DNA of 64,000 nucleotides from Nisaea denitrificans DSM 18348 (GTDB taxonomy: Bacteria; Pseudomonadota; Alphaproteobacteria; Thalassobaculales; Thalassobaculaceae): contig NZ_AUFM01000020.1 of the NCBI RefSeq assembly GCF_000426505.1, forward strand, positions 1-64,000, read 5' to 3'. The stretch's first letter is position 1, and each line of letters starts with the position of its first letter. Both the position numbers and the translations under genes were made by a program. Shown here one piece after another: positions 44,591 to 53,823 of this stretch. The notes beneath the pieces are model-generated. The model had not been told where the DNA came from. It did not search any database and worked only from the letters and a program-made list of their open reading frames with translations.

Positions 44591-44606
44591 TGGCGTGTTT
44601 TTTGCA
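44591..44606 (+). promoter_or_regulatory. Candidate sigma-54 promoter of nasT-nasS
   Basis: TGGCGT-GTTTT-TTGCA has GG and GC elements 12 bases apart, as in the -24/-12 consensus (TGGCAC-N5-TTGCA), 43 bases before the nasT ATG. Nitrogen-regulated genes often use sigma-54 with NtrC. I see no clear NtrC dyad upstream. Confidence 0.5.
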
Positions 44607-44648
44607 TTGCGATATGGCGATTCACCGCTGCTGGATACCTGTTATTCC

Positions 44649-45224
44649 ATGAAGATCGTTGTCATTGATCTGCAGAACGAGCGTGCCGGCCTGATCAAGG
44701 AGGCACTTGCAGAGGCCGGGTTTCCGGATGTTGTGGTCGTCGCCGAGACGGACCGGCTGCTGGAACGGCTGGGCGAGCTTGATCCCGACGCCGTGCTGAT
44801 CGACCTCGAGGCACCGAGCCGCGACATGCTGGAGCAGATGTTCGAGGTCTCGCGCCAGGTCAAGCGACCCGTCGCCATGTTCGTCGACGATACCGGCGAG
44901 AGTTCGATTGCGGCAGCGGTCGAGGCTGGTGTCGGTGCCTATGTCGTGAACGGTCTCGCCAAGGCGCGGATCAAGCCGGTCATGGACCTGGCGATCAGCC
45001 GCTACAACGCTTTCACCCGCCTGCAGACCGAGCTCGACACGGCCAAGGCCGCGCTTGCCGAGCGCAAGCTGATCGACCGGGCAAAGGGCATCCTGATGAA
45101 GATGCGGGGGATTGAGGAGGAGGAGGCCTACAAGCTCCTGCGCAACACCGCGATGAATCAGAATAGGCGGATCGTCGAGATTGCCGAGGGTATTGTGACT
45201 ACTGCGGAGCTCTTTCACCAATGA
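44649..45224 (+). CDS. nasT: NasT, ANTAR-domain antitermination regulator
   Basis: 191-aa cytoplasmic regulator. Residues 1-120 form a receiver-like domain (MKIVVIDLQNERAGLI; AVLIDLEAPS), and the C-terminal 60 residues are the ANTAR RNA-binding domain (AERKLIDRAKGILMKMRGIE, then EEAYKLLRNTAMNQNRR). NasT is held inactive by NasS; when nitrate or nitrite binds NasS it is released and prevents termination in nas leaders. The ATG at 44649 is chosen because the receiver strand begins there. It overlaps nasS by four bases. Confidence 0.94.
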   Translation: MKIVVIDLQNERAGLIKEALAEAGFPDVVVVAETDRLLERLGELDPDAVLIDLEAPSRDMLEQMFEVSRQVKRPVAMFVDDTGESSIAAAVEAGVGAYVVNGLAKARIKPVMDLAISRYNAFTRLQTELDTAKAALAERKLIDRAKGILMKMRGIEEEEAYKLLRNTAMNQNRRIVEIAEGIVTTAELFHQ

Positions 45225-46387
45225 CCGAGATCCGGATTGGTTTTATCCCGTTGGTCGACGTAGCGCCGCTGGTCGCCCTGAAGGAAATCGGCTTCGCCCG
45301 CGAGGAAGGCATTGAGGTCTCGCTTCACCGCGAGATTTCCTGGTCCAATATCCGCGACAAGCTTGCGGTTGGGCTCTATGACGGCTCCCACCTGCTGGCA
45401 CCGATGGCGCTGGCGACGAATCTCGGATTGGCGGGACCGCCAGCCGATCTGATCGTGCCCTATGTTCTGAATCTCAACGGCGATGTTCTCTGCGCCACCT
45501 CCGCTTTTCTTGAGGCGGTGGGGCTGCCTCCGGATGCCGGGGCGAAGGATGTTGCGGCCCGGATTCGGGCGGGGGCCCTGGGGCGGCCAGTGACATTCGG
45601 GGTGCCGTTTTTCTTTTCGACCCATCACTTTTTGCTGCGCTACTGGCTTGCTTCCGAAGGTATAGACCCGGCTCGCGATGTCCGGATCGAGGTTGTTCCG
45701 CCGCCGCTGATGCCGGAGGCGATTGGCAACGGGGTCATTGACGGGATGATGGTCGGGGAGCCCTGGGGCTCAGTCGCGGTGGACCGGGGCGAGGCCTCGA
45801 TTTTCCTGTCCGCGACCGAGATCTGGGCCGGAGCGCCGGAGAAGGTTTTCGGGATGCGCCGAAGCTGGGCGGAGGCGAATGCGGGTGCTGTGCAGGGCCT
45901 GCTGCGTGCGCTTTACCGGGCGTCCGCCTGGGTGCAGGACCCGAGCAATCGGGTGACACTCTCCGAGCTGCTGGCGAGAGAGGCCTATCTTGATCTCTCG
46001 GCGGAGGTGATTGAGCGGGCGCTGTCGGGTGATCTGACCAGAACGCCGCAGGGGCTGCAGGGAAAAATAGACCGTTTCGTGGTTTTCCAGGACGGGGCGT
46101 CGAGTTTCCCCTGGCTCTCCCAGGCGCTCTGGCTGCTGACGCAGATGGAGCGTTGGGGCTTTGTCTCGGCAACGCCGGAGCTGCAGCGCGTGGTCCGCAA
46201 TACCATGGCGCCGAACCTCTATCGCGAAGCCCTGACGCCACTCGGCATTGCGATCCCGAGTGCCAATTCGAAAGTCGAGGGCGCGTTGCATGAATCAACG
46301 CCGGCGGCATCCGCTCTTGGTCGCCTGTTTCTTGGCCCGGATGCCTTCTGCGACGGGGGTGTTTTCGACCCGGCGCCGAGTGAGTGA
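45221..46387 (+). CDS. nasS: NasS, nitrate/nitrite-sensing protein
   Basis: 388-aa NrtA-like protein without a signal peptide, hence cytoplasmic, as in known NasS. Blocks shared with NrtA are IRIGFIPLVDVAPLVALKEI at 4-23, GSHLLAPMALATNLG near 65 and DGMMVGEPWGSVAV near 175. It starts in an ATGA overlap with nasT, which suits a stoichiometric NasS-NasT complex. The nrtA leader follows. Confidence 0.93.
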   Translation: MTEIRIGFIPLVDVAPLVALKEIGFAREEGIEVSLHREISWSNIRDKLAVGLYDGSHLLAPMALATNLGLAGPPADLIVPYVLNLNGDVLCATSAFLEAVGLPPDAGAKDVAARIRAGALGRPVTFGVPFFFSTHHFLLRYWLASEGIDPARDVRIEVVPPPLMPEAIGNGVIDGMMVGEPWGSVAVDRGEASIFLSATEIWAGAPEKVFGMRRSWAEANAGAVQGLLRALYRASAWVQDPSNRVTLSELLAREAYLDLSAEVIERALSGDLTRTPQGLQGKIDRFVVFQDGASSFPWLSQALWLLTQMERWGFVSATPELQRVVRNTMAPNLYREALTPLGIAIPSANSKVEGALHESTPAASALGRLFLGPDAFCDGGVFDPAPSE

Positions 46388-46415
46388 GCGCGACTAAATT
46401 GAGCAGGTGAATAAA

Positions 46416-46436
46416 AAATAGGCAAAAAACCTATTT
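46416..46436. other. Small stem-loop after nasS
   Basis: AAATAGG (46416-46422) and CCTATTT (46430-46436) with a 7-base A-rich loop, 28 bases after the nasS stop. It could be a weak transcript end for nasTS or an operator upstream of the nrtA promoter. No T-tract follows directly. Confidence 0.35.
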
Positions 46437-46460
46437 GGTCAATTTTTCATCTTTTCGCTC

Positions 46461-46488
46461 TTGTGCAACTCTGAAATTGGTTTATGCT
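46461..46488 (+). promoter_or_regulatory. Candidate sigma-70 promoter of the nrtA operon
   Basis: TTGTGC (46461-46466) and TATGCT (46483-46488) separated by 16 bp. The predicted start near 46495 would place the first ANTAR-like hairpin within ten bases of the 5' end, as expected for an antiterminated leader. About 200 bases then remain before the nrtA ATG. Confidence 0.5.
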
Positions 46489-46501
46489 GCATTGCGAGAT
46501 A

Positions 46502-46552
46502 CGGACAGGCCCAAAGGCGGGCCGTCTGCACATAAAGCCCCGATGACGGGGC
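46502..46552 (+). promoter_or_regulatory. Predicted ANTAR-target RNA (NasT site) in the nrtA leader
   Basis: Hairpin 1 is a 10-bp stem with one bulged A around the hexaloop AAAGGC (46513-46518), with A1 and G4 as the ANTAR rule requires. After 8 bases, hairpin 2 is GCCCC-GATGAC-GGGGC (46537-46552) with G at loop position 4 but G rather than A at position 1. The intrinsic terminator follows 11 bases later. This is the known architecture for NasT-controlled nitrate operons. Confidence 0.72.
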
Positions 46553-46563
46553 GGTAGCCGGGC

Positions 46564-46621
46564 AAAGCCGCTCGATCCAGAGTACCGCGTTTCGCGGACT
46601 TCGGGGTCGGCGGCTTTTTTT
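46564..46621 (+). terminator. Leader terminator (attenuator) of the nrtA operon
   Basis: AAAGCCGC (46564-46571) pairs with GCGGCTTT (46610-46617), with an inner CCGCG-TTT-CGCGG helix, and a run of seven T (46615-46621). It sits between the ANTAR-like hairpins and the nrtA ribosome site, so the operon would be silent unless NasT intervenes. Confidence 0.85.
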
Positions 46622-46690
46622 ATGCCCTCGGACAACATCCGGCCAGCGGACAGGAAAAGTGTCACGCAAGGCCGAAGTCGGAGAGACAAG

Positions 46691-48073
46691 ATGCAACTCG
46701 TTCGTGGATTGAGAATGCTATCGGCCGCGCTGGTCTGCGCCGCCGCCCTGGCCGGACCGGCCAGTGCCGAAATGCTCGACGTTGAAAAAGACGAGCTGAA
46801 GTTCGGCTTCATCAAACTGACGGATATGGCCCCGCTCGCGATCGCCTACGAGAAGGGCTATTTCGAGGATGAAGGGCTGTTCGTCAGCCTGGAGCCGCAA
46901 GCGAACTGGAAAGTGCTGCTGGACCGGGTGATCACCGGTGAGCTCGACGGTGCCCATATGCTGGCTGGCCAGCCGCTTGCCGCAACCATCGGGTTCGGCA
47001 CCGAGGCCCATATCATCACGCCATTTTCCATGGACCTGAACGGTAACGGCATCACCGTTTCCAACGAGGTCTGGGAGCAGATGCTGCCGCATATTCCTAA
47101 AGGCGCGGACGGCAGGCCGGTTCACCCGATCAAGGCGGACGCCCTGAAGCCGGTGGTCGAGCAGTACAAGGCCGAAGGCAAGCCCTTCAACATGGGCATG
47201 GTGTTCCCGGTCTCGACCCATAATTACGAACTGCGCTACTGGCTCGCCGCGGGCGGTATTCATCCGGGCTTCTATAGTAAGGAGAACATCTCCGGCCAGA
47301 TCCTGGGCGACGCGCTGCTCTCCGTGACGCCGCCGCCGCAGATGCCGGCCACCCTCGAAGCCGGAACCATCTATGGCTATTGCGTGGGTGAGCCGTGGAA
47401 CCAGCAGGCTGTGTTCAAGGGTATCGGGGTGCCGGTGATTACCGACTACGAGATCTGGAAGAACAATCCGGAGAAGGTTTTCGGTATCACTGCCGGGTTC
47501 GCCGAGAAATACCCGAACACCACGCTGGCCATGACCAAGGCACTGATCCGTGCCGCCAAGTGGCTGGATGAGAACGACAATGCCAACCGCATGGAAGCTG
47601 TCGAGATCCTGTCCCGCTCCGAATATGTCGGCGCGGACAAGGAAGTCATCGCCAACTCCATGACCGGCACCTTCGAATACGAGAAGGGCGACAAGCGTTC
47701 GGTTCCGGATTTCAACGTCTTCTACCGCTATTTCGCGACCTACCCCTTCTATTCGGACGCAGTCTGGTACCTGACCCAGATGCGTCGCTGGGGGCAGATC
47801 ACGGAAGCCAAGACCGATGCCTGGTATGACGAGGTCGCGCGCAAGGTCTATCGCCCGGATCTCTATCTGAAGGCCGCGAAGATGCTGGTCGAGGAAGGCC
47901 ATGTGGCGAAGGCCGACTTCCCCTGGGAGACGGATGGATACCGCGCGCCGCAGTCCGAGTTCATCGACGAGAAGACCTTCGATGGCCGTACGCCCAACGC
48001 CTATCTGGAGCAGTTCCCGATCGGCCTGAAGGGCAAGGAAATCGTCACCGGCAACCAGGTTGCCGGAGGCTGA
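46691..48073 (+). CDS. nrtA: Nitrate ABC transporter substrate-binding protein (NrtA)
   Basis: 460-aa periplasmic nitrate receptor. A Sec signal peptide covers about 1-27 ([17 protein letters not shown]). The NrtA blocks are [20 protein letters not shown] near 36, [18 protein letters not shown] near 80 and [13 protein letters not shown] near 233. The ATG at 46691 has GGAG seven bases upstream and gives the signal peptide directly; an earlier in-frame ATG lies on the terminator. It is followed by a 14-bp bulged hairpin before nrtB. Confidence 0.93.
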   Translation: MQLVRGLRMLSAALVCAAALAGPASAEMLDVEKDELKFGFIKLTDMAPLAIAYEKGYFEDEGLFVSLEPQANWKVLLDRVITGELDGAHMLAGQPLAATIGFGTEAHIITPFSMDLNGNGITVSNEVWEQMLPHIPKGADGRPVHPIKADALKPVVEQYKAEGKPFNMGMVFPVSTHNYELRYWLAAGGIHPGFYSKENISGQILGDALLSVTPPPQMPATLEAGTIYGYCVGEPWNQQAVFKGIGVPVITDYEIWKNNPEKVFGITAGFAEKYPNTTLAMTKALIRAAKWLDENDNANRMEAVEILSRSEYVGADKEVIANSMTGTFEYEKGDKRSVPDFNVFYRYFATYPFYSDAVWYLTQMRRWGQITEAKTDAWYDEVARKVYRPDLYLKAAKMLVEEGHVAKADFPWETDGYRAPQSEFIDEKTFDGRTPNAYLEQFPIGLKGKEIVTGNQVAGG

Positions 48074-48075
48074 AC

Positions 48076-48112
48076 GGAGCCGGGCCGGCGTCCCCAGTCG
48101 CCGGCCCGCTCC
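48076..48112 (+). other. Intergenic hairpin between nrtA and nrtB
   Basis: GGAGC-C-GGGCCGGCG (48076-48090) pairs with CGCCGGCCC-GCTCC (48099-48112), 14 bp with one bulged C and an 8-base loop. It begins two bases after the nrtA stop and has no T-tract. Confidence 0.72.
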
Positions 48113-48152
48113 CCATTCCTGTCTGATCCAAATAATACCGAGGACGCAGATA

Positions 48153-49247
48153 ATGACCGCAACAGATGCGATGCAGCTCCCCGATGAAGCAACGGAGAAA
48201 GCCCGCGCCGCACGCCGTGACCGGCTCTTTGCACGGATTGCCCGGCTGGACCCGTATCTCAATCTCGTCGCGCTTGGCTGGATTTCGCCGCTGCTGAAGA
48301 TTGCTGCCGGAGACAATCCGTCCGTGCAGCTTGGAGAGCTCTGGCGCAGCCTCGGGCTGCCGGCGCTGGGTATCGGGCTGTTCCTGGCTCTCTGGGCGAT
48401 GACGGCGCCGATGGTGCAGACATCTCTTGGCACGGTTCCGGGTCCGGCGGGTGTCTGGGAGCAGGTGGAAAGCCTCTATGCCGACCATATGCGTGAGCGG
48501 GAGAAGGAGGACGCCTTCTATCTCCGCCAGGACAAACGCAACGAGAAGCTGATTGCCGCCGGCAAGGCGGACAAGGTCAAGCACCGCAACTACACGGGCC
48601 AGCCGACCTATCTCGACCAGATCGGCACGTCGCTGGTGACTGTCGCGCTCGGGTTCGGCATTGCCACATTGTTTGCCGTGCCCATCGGGGTTATCTGCGG
48701 CCTGTCACGCTCGGCCACGGCGGCGCTCAATCCGCTGATCCAGATCTTCAAGCCGGTAAGCCCGCTCGCCTGGCTGCCGATTGTCACGATGATCGTCTCG
48801 GCCCTGTCGACAACCAACAGCGAGATGTTCCCCAAGAGCTTCATCATCTCCGCGGTGACGGTCACGCTCTGTTCGCTCTGGCCGACGCTGATCAATACGG
48901 CGCTCGGGGTCGCGAGCATCGAGAAGGACCTGATCAATGTTGGGCGTGTGCTCAATCTCTCCTGGTCGGTCAAGGTCATCAAACTGGTGCTGCCGTCCGC
49001 CATGCCGCTGATCTTCACCGGGCTGCGTCTTTCGCTCGGCGTCGGATGGATGGTGCTGATCGCGGCCGAGATGCTGGCGCAGAATCCGGGGCTCGGAAAG
49101 TTCGTCTGGGATGAGTTCCAGAACGGCTCCTCCCAGTCCCTTGCCAAGATCATGGTCGCGGTTTTCACCATCGGCATCATCGGCTTCCTGCTGGACCGGG
49201 TGATGATGGCGCTGCAGACCATGTTCTCCTTCTCGGAAACCCGGTGA
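48153..49247 (+). CDS. nrtB: Nitrate ABC transporter permease (NrtB)
   Basis: 364-aa permease, longer than typical NrtB (about 280) because of a 100-residue N-terminal part with one helix ([20 protein letters not shown]) and a charged segment ([17 protein letters not shown]). The permease core with EAA-type loop [20 protein letters not shown] lies at about 160-360. The start ATG has GAGGA upstream. It ends just before the ATPase gene. Confidence 0.92.
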   Translation: MTATDAMQLPDEATEKARAARRDRLFARIARLDPYLNLVALGWISPLLKIAAGDNPSVQLGELWRSLGLPALGIGLFLALWAMTAPMVQTSLGTVPGPAGVWEQVESLYADHMREREKEDAFYLRQDKRNEKLIAAGKADKVKHRNYTGQPTYLDQIGTSLVTVALGFGIATLFAVPIGVICGLSRSATAALNPLIQIFKPVSPLAWLPIVTMIVSALSTTNSEMFPKSFIISAVTVTLCSLWPTLINTALGVASIEKDLINVGRVLNLSWSVKVIKLVLPSAMPLIFTGLRLSLGVGWMVLIAAEMLAQNPGLGKFVWDEFQNGSSQSLAKIMVAVFTIGIIGFLLDRVMMALQTMFSFSETR

Positions 49248-49258
49248 GGAGCGGTCGG

Positions 49259-50980
49259 ATGGCATTTCTCGAACTTAGAAATATCTCCAAATCCCACGGT
49301 GTTGGCGATCGCCGGACCTCGGTGCTGGAGGATGTGAACCTGACGGTGGATGAAGGCGAATTCGTCGCCATCCTGGGCTTCTCCGGTTCCGGAAAAACCA
49401 CCCTGATCTCCGCGATCGCCGGACTGATAGAGGCGGACAAGGGTGAGATCCTGCTCAAGGGGGCGCCGGTGAAAGGGCCGGGCCCCGACCGGGGCGTGGT
49501 GTTCCAGAGCTATTCGCTAATGCCCTGGCTCACTGTTCAGGGCAACATCGCGCTTGCCGTGGACGAGATTTTCTCCGGTGAAAGCAGGGCCCAGCGGCGT
49601 CAGCGCGTCGAGGCGGCGATTGCCATGGTCGGCCTCAGCCATGCCGCCGAGCGGCGGCCGGCGGAGCTTTCTGGCGGCATGCGGCAGCGTGTGGCGGTGG
49701 CCCGCGCCCTGGCAATGAGCCCGGAGATGCTGCTGCTGGACGAGCCGCTTTCCGCGTTGGATGCGCTGACACGGGCGAAGCTGCAGGACGAGATCGAGCA
49801 GATCTGGAGCCGGGACCGCAAGACGGTGATCCTGATCACCAACGATGTTGATGAAGCCCTGCTGCTCGCCGACCGGGTGATCCCGCTGACGATCGGACCG
49901 GGTGCCACGCTCGGCCCCGACTTCAAGGTGGATATTCCGCGCCCACGCGAACGTTCGGCAATGAACGATAACCCGACCTTCAAGCGGTTGCGGGCGGAGA
50001 TCACCCAGTACCTGATGGATATCGGCGCGACTGCGGCCGGTACTGCGGACGAAAGCATATCGCTGCCGCAAGTGGTTCCGATCACCCGGAAGGATGCGCC
50101 GCCGAAAGTCTATCGGGACACTGCGAAGTCCGCGATCCAGGAAGGGTATGTGGAGTTCTCGGACGTCCGGAAAGTCTACCCGACGCCAAAAGGCCCGCTG
50201 ACAGTCGTCGACGGTTTCGATCTGAAACTGAAGCAGGGTGAGTTCATCTCGCTGATCGGGCATTCGGGCTGCGGCAAGTCCACGGTGCTGTCGATGGTCG
50301 CCGGCCTTACAGACATAAGCGGTGGCGGGATCATTCTCGACGGGCATGAAGTTTCCGGTGCCGGGCCGGATCGGGGCGTGGTGTTCCAGGCGCCTTCCCT
50401 GATGCCATGGCTCACGGCCCGGCAGAATGTCGAGCTCGGGGTGGAGCGTGTCTATCCGCATGCCTCCGAAAGCGAACGCCGCGACATTGTCGAATATTAC
50501 CTGACCCGCGTCGGCCTTGCCGATGCCATGGACCGGTCCGCCAAGGATCTTTCCAACGGCATGAAGCAGCGCGTCGGCATTGCCCGGGCATTTGCCCTGT
50601 CTCCCAAATTGCTGCTGCTGGATGAGCCGTTCGGCATGCTGGACAGTCTGACGCGCTGGGATCTCCAGGAAGTCCTGATGGAGGTCTGGAGCCGTACCCA
50701 AGTGACCTCGATCTGCGTCACCCACGATGTCGATGAAGCGATTCTGCTGGCCGACAAGGTGGTGATGATGACGAACGGGCCGAACGCCCGCATCGGGGAA
50801 ATCATGGAAGTCGACCTGCCACGGCCGCGTTCGCGCCGGGCACTGCTCGATCATCCCGACTACTACCGCTATCGCCAGCAGGTCCTGCAATTCCTTGCTG
50901 ATTACGAAGGTGGCGCCGATCCGAAGAAACCGGCTCCGGCGCCATCGTCTCCCGCCAGTTCCAAGGACGAGGCGGCTTAA
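49259..50980 (+). CDS. Nitrate ABC transporter ATPase, two NrtD-like domains fused
   Basis: 573-aa protein with two complete ABC domains. Domain 1 (about 5-235): Walker [10 protein letters not shown], signature [21 protein letters not shown]. Domain 2 (about 300-550): Walker [10 protein letters not shown], signature altered to [21 protein letters not shown]. Cyanobacteria use NrtC (ATPase plus NrtA-like domain) with NrtD; here a tandem ATPase replaces both, so one chain can supply the ATPase pair. The ATG at 49259, with GGAG seven bases upstream, is preferred over a GTG overlapping nrtB. Confidence 0.9.
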   Translation: MAFLELRNISKSHGVGDRRTSVLEDVNLTVDEGEFVAILGFSGSGKTTLISAIAGLIEADKGEILLKGAPVKGPGPDRGVVFQSYSLMPWLTVQGNIALAVDEIFSGESRAQRRQRVEAAIAMVGLSHAAERRPAELSGGMRQRVAVARALAMSPEMLLLDEPLSALDALTRAKLQDEIEQIWSRDRKTVILITNDVDEALLLADRVIPLTIGPGATLGPDFKVDIPRPRERSAMNDNPTFKRLRAEITQYLMDIGATAAGTADESISLPQVVPITRKDAPPKVYRDTAKSAIQEGYVEFSDVRKVYPTPKGPLTVVDGFDLKLKQGEFISLIGHSGCGKSTVLSMVAGLTDISGGGIILDGHEVSGAGPDRGVVFQAPSLMPWLTARQNVELGVERVYPHASESERRDIVEYYLTRVGLADAMDRSAKDLSNGMKQRVGIARAFALSPKLLLLDEPFGMLDSLTRWDLQEVLMEVWSRTQVTSICVTHDVDEAILLADKVVMMTNGPNARIGEIMEVDLPRPRSRRALLDHPDYYRYRQQVLQFLADYEGGADPKKPAPAPSSPASSKDEAA

Positions 50981-51001
50981 AGGGTGGAAACGGAGATCAT
51001 C

Positions 51002-53455
51002 ATGACAATAAGAAAAAAACTCGTCGTGATCGGAAACGGTATGGCGCCTGGGCGGGCGCTGGAGCGGTTGCTGGAAAAGGCACCCGACGCCTACGAGATC
51101 ACCATTTTCAACGCGGAACCCCGGGTCAATTACGACCGGATCATGCTCTCGCCGGTCCTGTCCGGTGAGAAAAGCTACGAGGACATCCTGATCCATGACG
51201 ATGCCTGGTATGCCGAGCACGGTCTGACCCTGAAGAAAGGCTGCAAGGCGACCGCCATCGACCGGGAGAAGAAGCAGGTCACCGGTGCCGATGGCAGCGT
51301 CGTTGATTACGACAAGCTGCTGATCGCGACCGGCTCCTCTCCTTTCATCATTCCCATTCCGGGCAAGGATCTGGACGGGGTGCTGACCTATCGGGATCTG
51401 GACGATGTCGAGGCAATGCTCGAAGCCGCCAAGTCTGGCGGATCGGCGGTCGTCATCGGCGGCGGCCTGCTCGGTCTGGAAGCGGCGGCAGGGCTGAAGG
51501 AACGGGGCATGGACGTCACCGTCCTGCACCTGATGCCGACCCTGATGGAGCGTCAGCTCGACACGGCGGCGGGATACCTGCTTGAACGTGCCATCGAGGC
51601 GCGCGGCATTAAGGTCCGTACCGCAGCGAACACGCACGAGATCATAGGTGAGGACCGTGTTGAGGGTGTGCGCCTCGATGACGGGACAGAGCTTCCGGCG
51701 GATATTGTGGTCATGGCTGTCGGCATCCGGCCGAACGGCGATCTGGCGCGCGATGCAGGCCTTGAGGTCAATCGCGGCATTGTCGTCGACGATGCCATGC
51801 AGACTTCCGATCCGGACATCCTCGCGGTTGGCGAATGCGTCGAGCATCGCGGCACGGCCTACGGGCTGGTCGCGCCGCTTTACGAGATGGCTGCCGTTGT
51901 GGCGGACCGGCTGCAAGATGGCAGCGCGACCTATACCGGCTCGGTCACCTCGACACGGCTCAAGGTCACCGGCATTGATCTGTTCTCCGCTGGGGATTTC
52001 GCCGAGGGCAAGGATCGCGAGGAGATTGTCCTGCGGGATGCGACGAACGGTGTCTACAAGCGCCTGGTCATCCAGGAAGACAAGCTCATCGGCATCGTGC
52101 TTTACGGCGACACCAAGGACGGGGCCTGGTTCTTCCAACTGATGCGCGACGGCGCCTCCATCGAAGAGATGCGCGAGACGCTGATCTTCGGTCAGAACTA
52201 TGCCGGAGGGTCCCCGCTGGACCCTACGGCGGCCGTTGCAGCCTTGCCGGATGATGCGGAAATCTGTGGCTGTAACGGCGTTTGCAAATCGAAAATCGTG
52301 GGTGCCATCACGGAGCATGGCCTGACCTCGCTGGATGAGGTGCGGGCTCGCACCAAGGCCTCTGCCTCCTGCGGGTCTTGCACCGGTCTGGTCGAGCAGC
52401 TGATGGCCTTCACGCTCGGCGACGGCTTTGTCCCGGATGCGGTGCAGCCGATGTGTGGATGCACGGATCTCAGCCATGACGATGTGCGCCGTCTGATCGT
52501 CGCCAAGGAGCTTAAATCGATCCCGGCGGTGATGCAGGAGCTGGAATGGAAGACCTCCTGCGGCTGCGCGAAATGCCGCCCGGCGCTGAACTTCTATCTC
52601 GTGGCGGACTGGCCGGGCGAGTACGAGGACGATTACCAGTCGCGCTACATCAATGAGCGGGTGCACGCGAACATCCAGAAGGATGGCACCTATTCCGTCG
52701 TCCCGCGGATGTGGGGCGGGATGACCAGCTCACAGGAACTCCGCGCCATCGCCGATGTGGTGGACAAGTTCGGCATTCCGTCCGTGAAGGTCACGGGCGG
52801 TCAGCGGATCGACCTTCTCGGCGTGCCGAAGGAAAATCTCCCTGCAGTCTGGGCGGATCTGAATGCCGCCGGAATGGTCTCCGGCCATGCCTACGCCAAG
52901 GGCCTGCGCACGGTGAAGACCTGCGTCGGTACCGACTGGTGTCGGTTCGGCACCCAGGATTCGACCGGTCTTGGCGTGAAGATCGAGAAGATGATGTGGG
53001 GGTCTTGGACACCACACAAGGTGAAGATGGCGGTCTCCGGCTGCCCCCGGAACTGTGCCGAGGCGACCTGCAAGGATATCGGCGTGATCTGCGTCGATTC
53101 CGGTTACGAGCTGCATGTTGGCGGCGCGGCGGGCATGCATATCAAAGGCACTGAAGTCATGTGCAGCGTGGAGACGGAGGCCGAGGCGCTGGAATATTGC
53201 GCCGCCGTGGTCCAGCTCTACCGCGAGCAGGGTCGCTATCTCGAACGCATCTACAAATGGATGGACCGGGTCGGTCTCGACGCGATCCGCGAGCAGGTCG
53301 TCGAGGACGAGGCGAAGCGGACCGCGCTTTTCGAGAAGTTCCTCTACTCGCAGCGCTTCGCCCAGAAAGATCCCTGGGCCGAGCGTGTCGCGGGCAAGGA
53401 CGCTCATGAATTCGCGCCGATGAACCGGATCGCCATGCGGGAGGCTGCGGAATGA
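51002..53455 (+). CDS. nirB: Assimilatory nitrite reductase large subunit (NirB)
   Basis: 817-aa NAD(P)H-dependent enzyme reducing nitrite to ammonia. Order: FAD/NAD domain (VVIGNGMAPGRALERLL near 6; VIGGGLLGLEAAAGL near 145), two BFD-like [2Fe-2S] modules (CGCNGVCKSKI near 420; CGCTDLSHDDV near 485 with CGCAKC near 520), then the sirohaem/[4Fe-4S] domain with KTCVGTDWCRFGTQDS and SGCPRNCAEATCKDIGV. The start MTIRKKL has GGAG six bases upstream; a GTG 18 bases earlier is possible. nirD follows with an ATGA overlap. Confidence 0.95.
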   Translation: MTIRKKLVVIGNGMAPGRALERLLEKAPDAYEITIFNAEPRVNYDRIMLSPVLSGEKSYEDILIHDDAWYAEHGLTLKKGCKATAIDREKKQVTGADGSVVDYDKLLIATGSSPFIIPIPGKDLDGVLTYRDLDDVEAMLEAAKSGGSAVVIGGGLLGLEAAAGLKERGMDVTVLHLMPTLMERQLDTAAGYLLERAIEARGIKVRTAANTHEIIGEDRVEGVRLDDGTELPADIVVMAVGIRPNGDLARDAGLEVNRGIVVDDAMQTSDPDILAVGECVEHRGTAYGLVAPLYEMAAVVADRLQDGSATYTGSVTSTRLKVTGIDLFSAGDFAEGKDREEIVLRDATNGVYKRLVIQEDKLIGIVLYGDTKDGAWFFQLMRDGASIEEMRETLIFGQNYAGGSPLDPTAAVAALPDDAEICGCNGVCKSKIVGAITEHGLTSLDEVRARTKASASCGSCTGLVEQLMAFTLGDGFVPDAVQPMCGCTDLSHDDVRRLIVAKELKSIPAVMQELEWKTSCGCAKCRPALNFYLVADWPGEYEDDYQSRYINERVHANIQKDGTYSVVPRMWGGMTSSQELRAIADVVDKFGIPSVKVTGGQRIDLLGVPKENLPAVWADLNAAGMVSGHAYAKGLRTVKTCVGTDWCRFGTQDSTGLGVKIEKMMWGSWTPHKVKMAVSGCPRNCAEATCKDIGVICVDSGYELHVGGAAGMHIKGTEVMCSVETEAEALEYCAAVVQLYREQGRYLERIYKWMDRVGLDAIREQVVEDEAKRTALFEKFLYSQRFAQKDPWAERVAGKDAHEFAPMNRIAMREAAE

Positions 53456-53823
53456 ACGAGTTGAGCCCAACATCGACCGAACCGAAGGCGCAGCATTGGT
53501 TCACCATCGGCCGCCTGTCGGACATTCCGCGCCGGGGCGCCAGGCAGGTGCTTCTGCCGCGTGGCCCGATTGCCGTGTTCCGGACCCAGACGGACGAGGT
53601 CTACGCGATCGACGACAAATGCCCGCACAAGGGCGGTCCGCTCAGCCAAGGCATTGTGCATGACGGCGCCGTCACCTGCCCGCTGCATAATTGGGTGATC
53701 GATTTGCAGACCGGGGACGCCATGGGAGCCGATCAGGGCTGCGTGCGGACCTATGAAGTGCGCAAGGACGCCGACGGCCTTGTCTCCGTTTCGCTGTCGG
53801 GTGGCTCCGGGAAGACGGAATGA
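53452..53823 (+). CDS. nirD: Nitrite reductase small subunit (NirD)
   Basis: 123-aa Rieske-type partner of NirB. The [2Fe-2S] ligands are in CPHKGGPLSQG near 50 and CPLHNWVIDL near 70. It overlaps nirB at the start and nasA at the end by four bases each, indicating tightly coupled translation of the whole reduction pathway. Confidence 0.94.
   Translation: MNELSPTSTEPKAQHWFTIGRLSDIPRRGARQVLLPRGPIAVFRTQTDEVYAIDDKCPHKGGPLSQGIVHDGAVTCPLHNWVIDLQTGDAMGADQGCVRTYEVRKDADGLVSVSLSGGSGKTE

Noticed and set aside
46416-46436. AAATAGG/CCTATTT as a true nasS terminator
   Set aside because: A seven-base A-rich loop and no T-tract after it; kept only as a low-confidence stem-loop.
49517-52666. 1049-codon open frame on the minus strand opposite the nitrate ATPase and nirB
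   Set aside because: Typical antisense shadow of GC-rich genes: His, Arg and Asp rich, no domain recognisable, while the plus strand has complete families.
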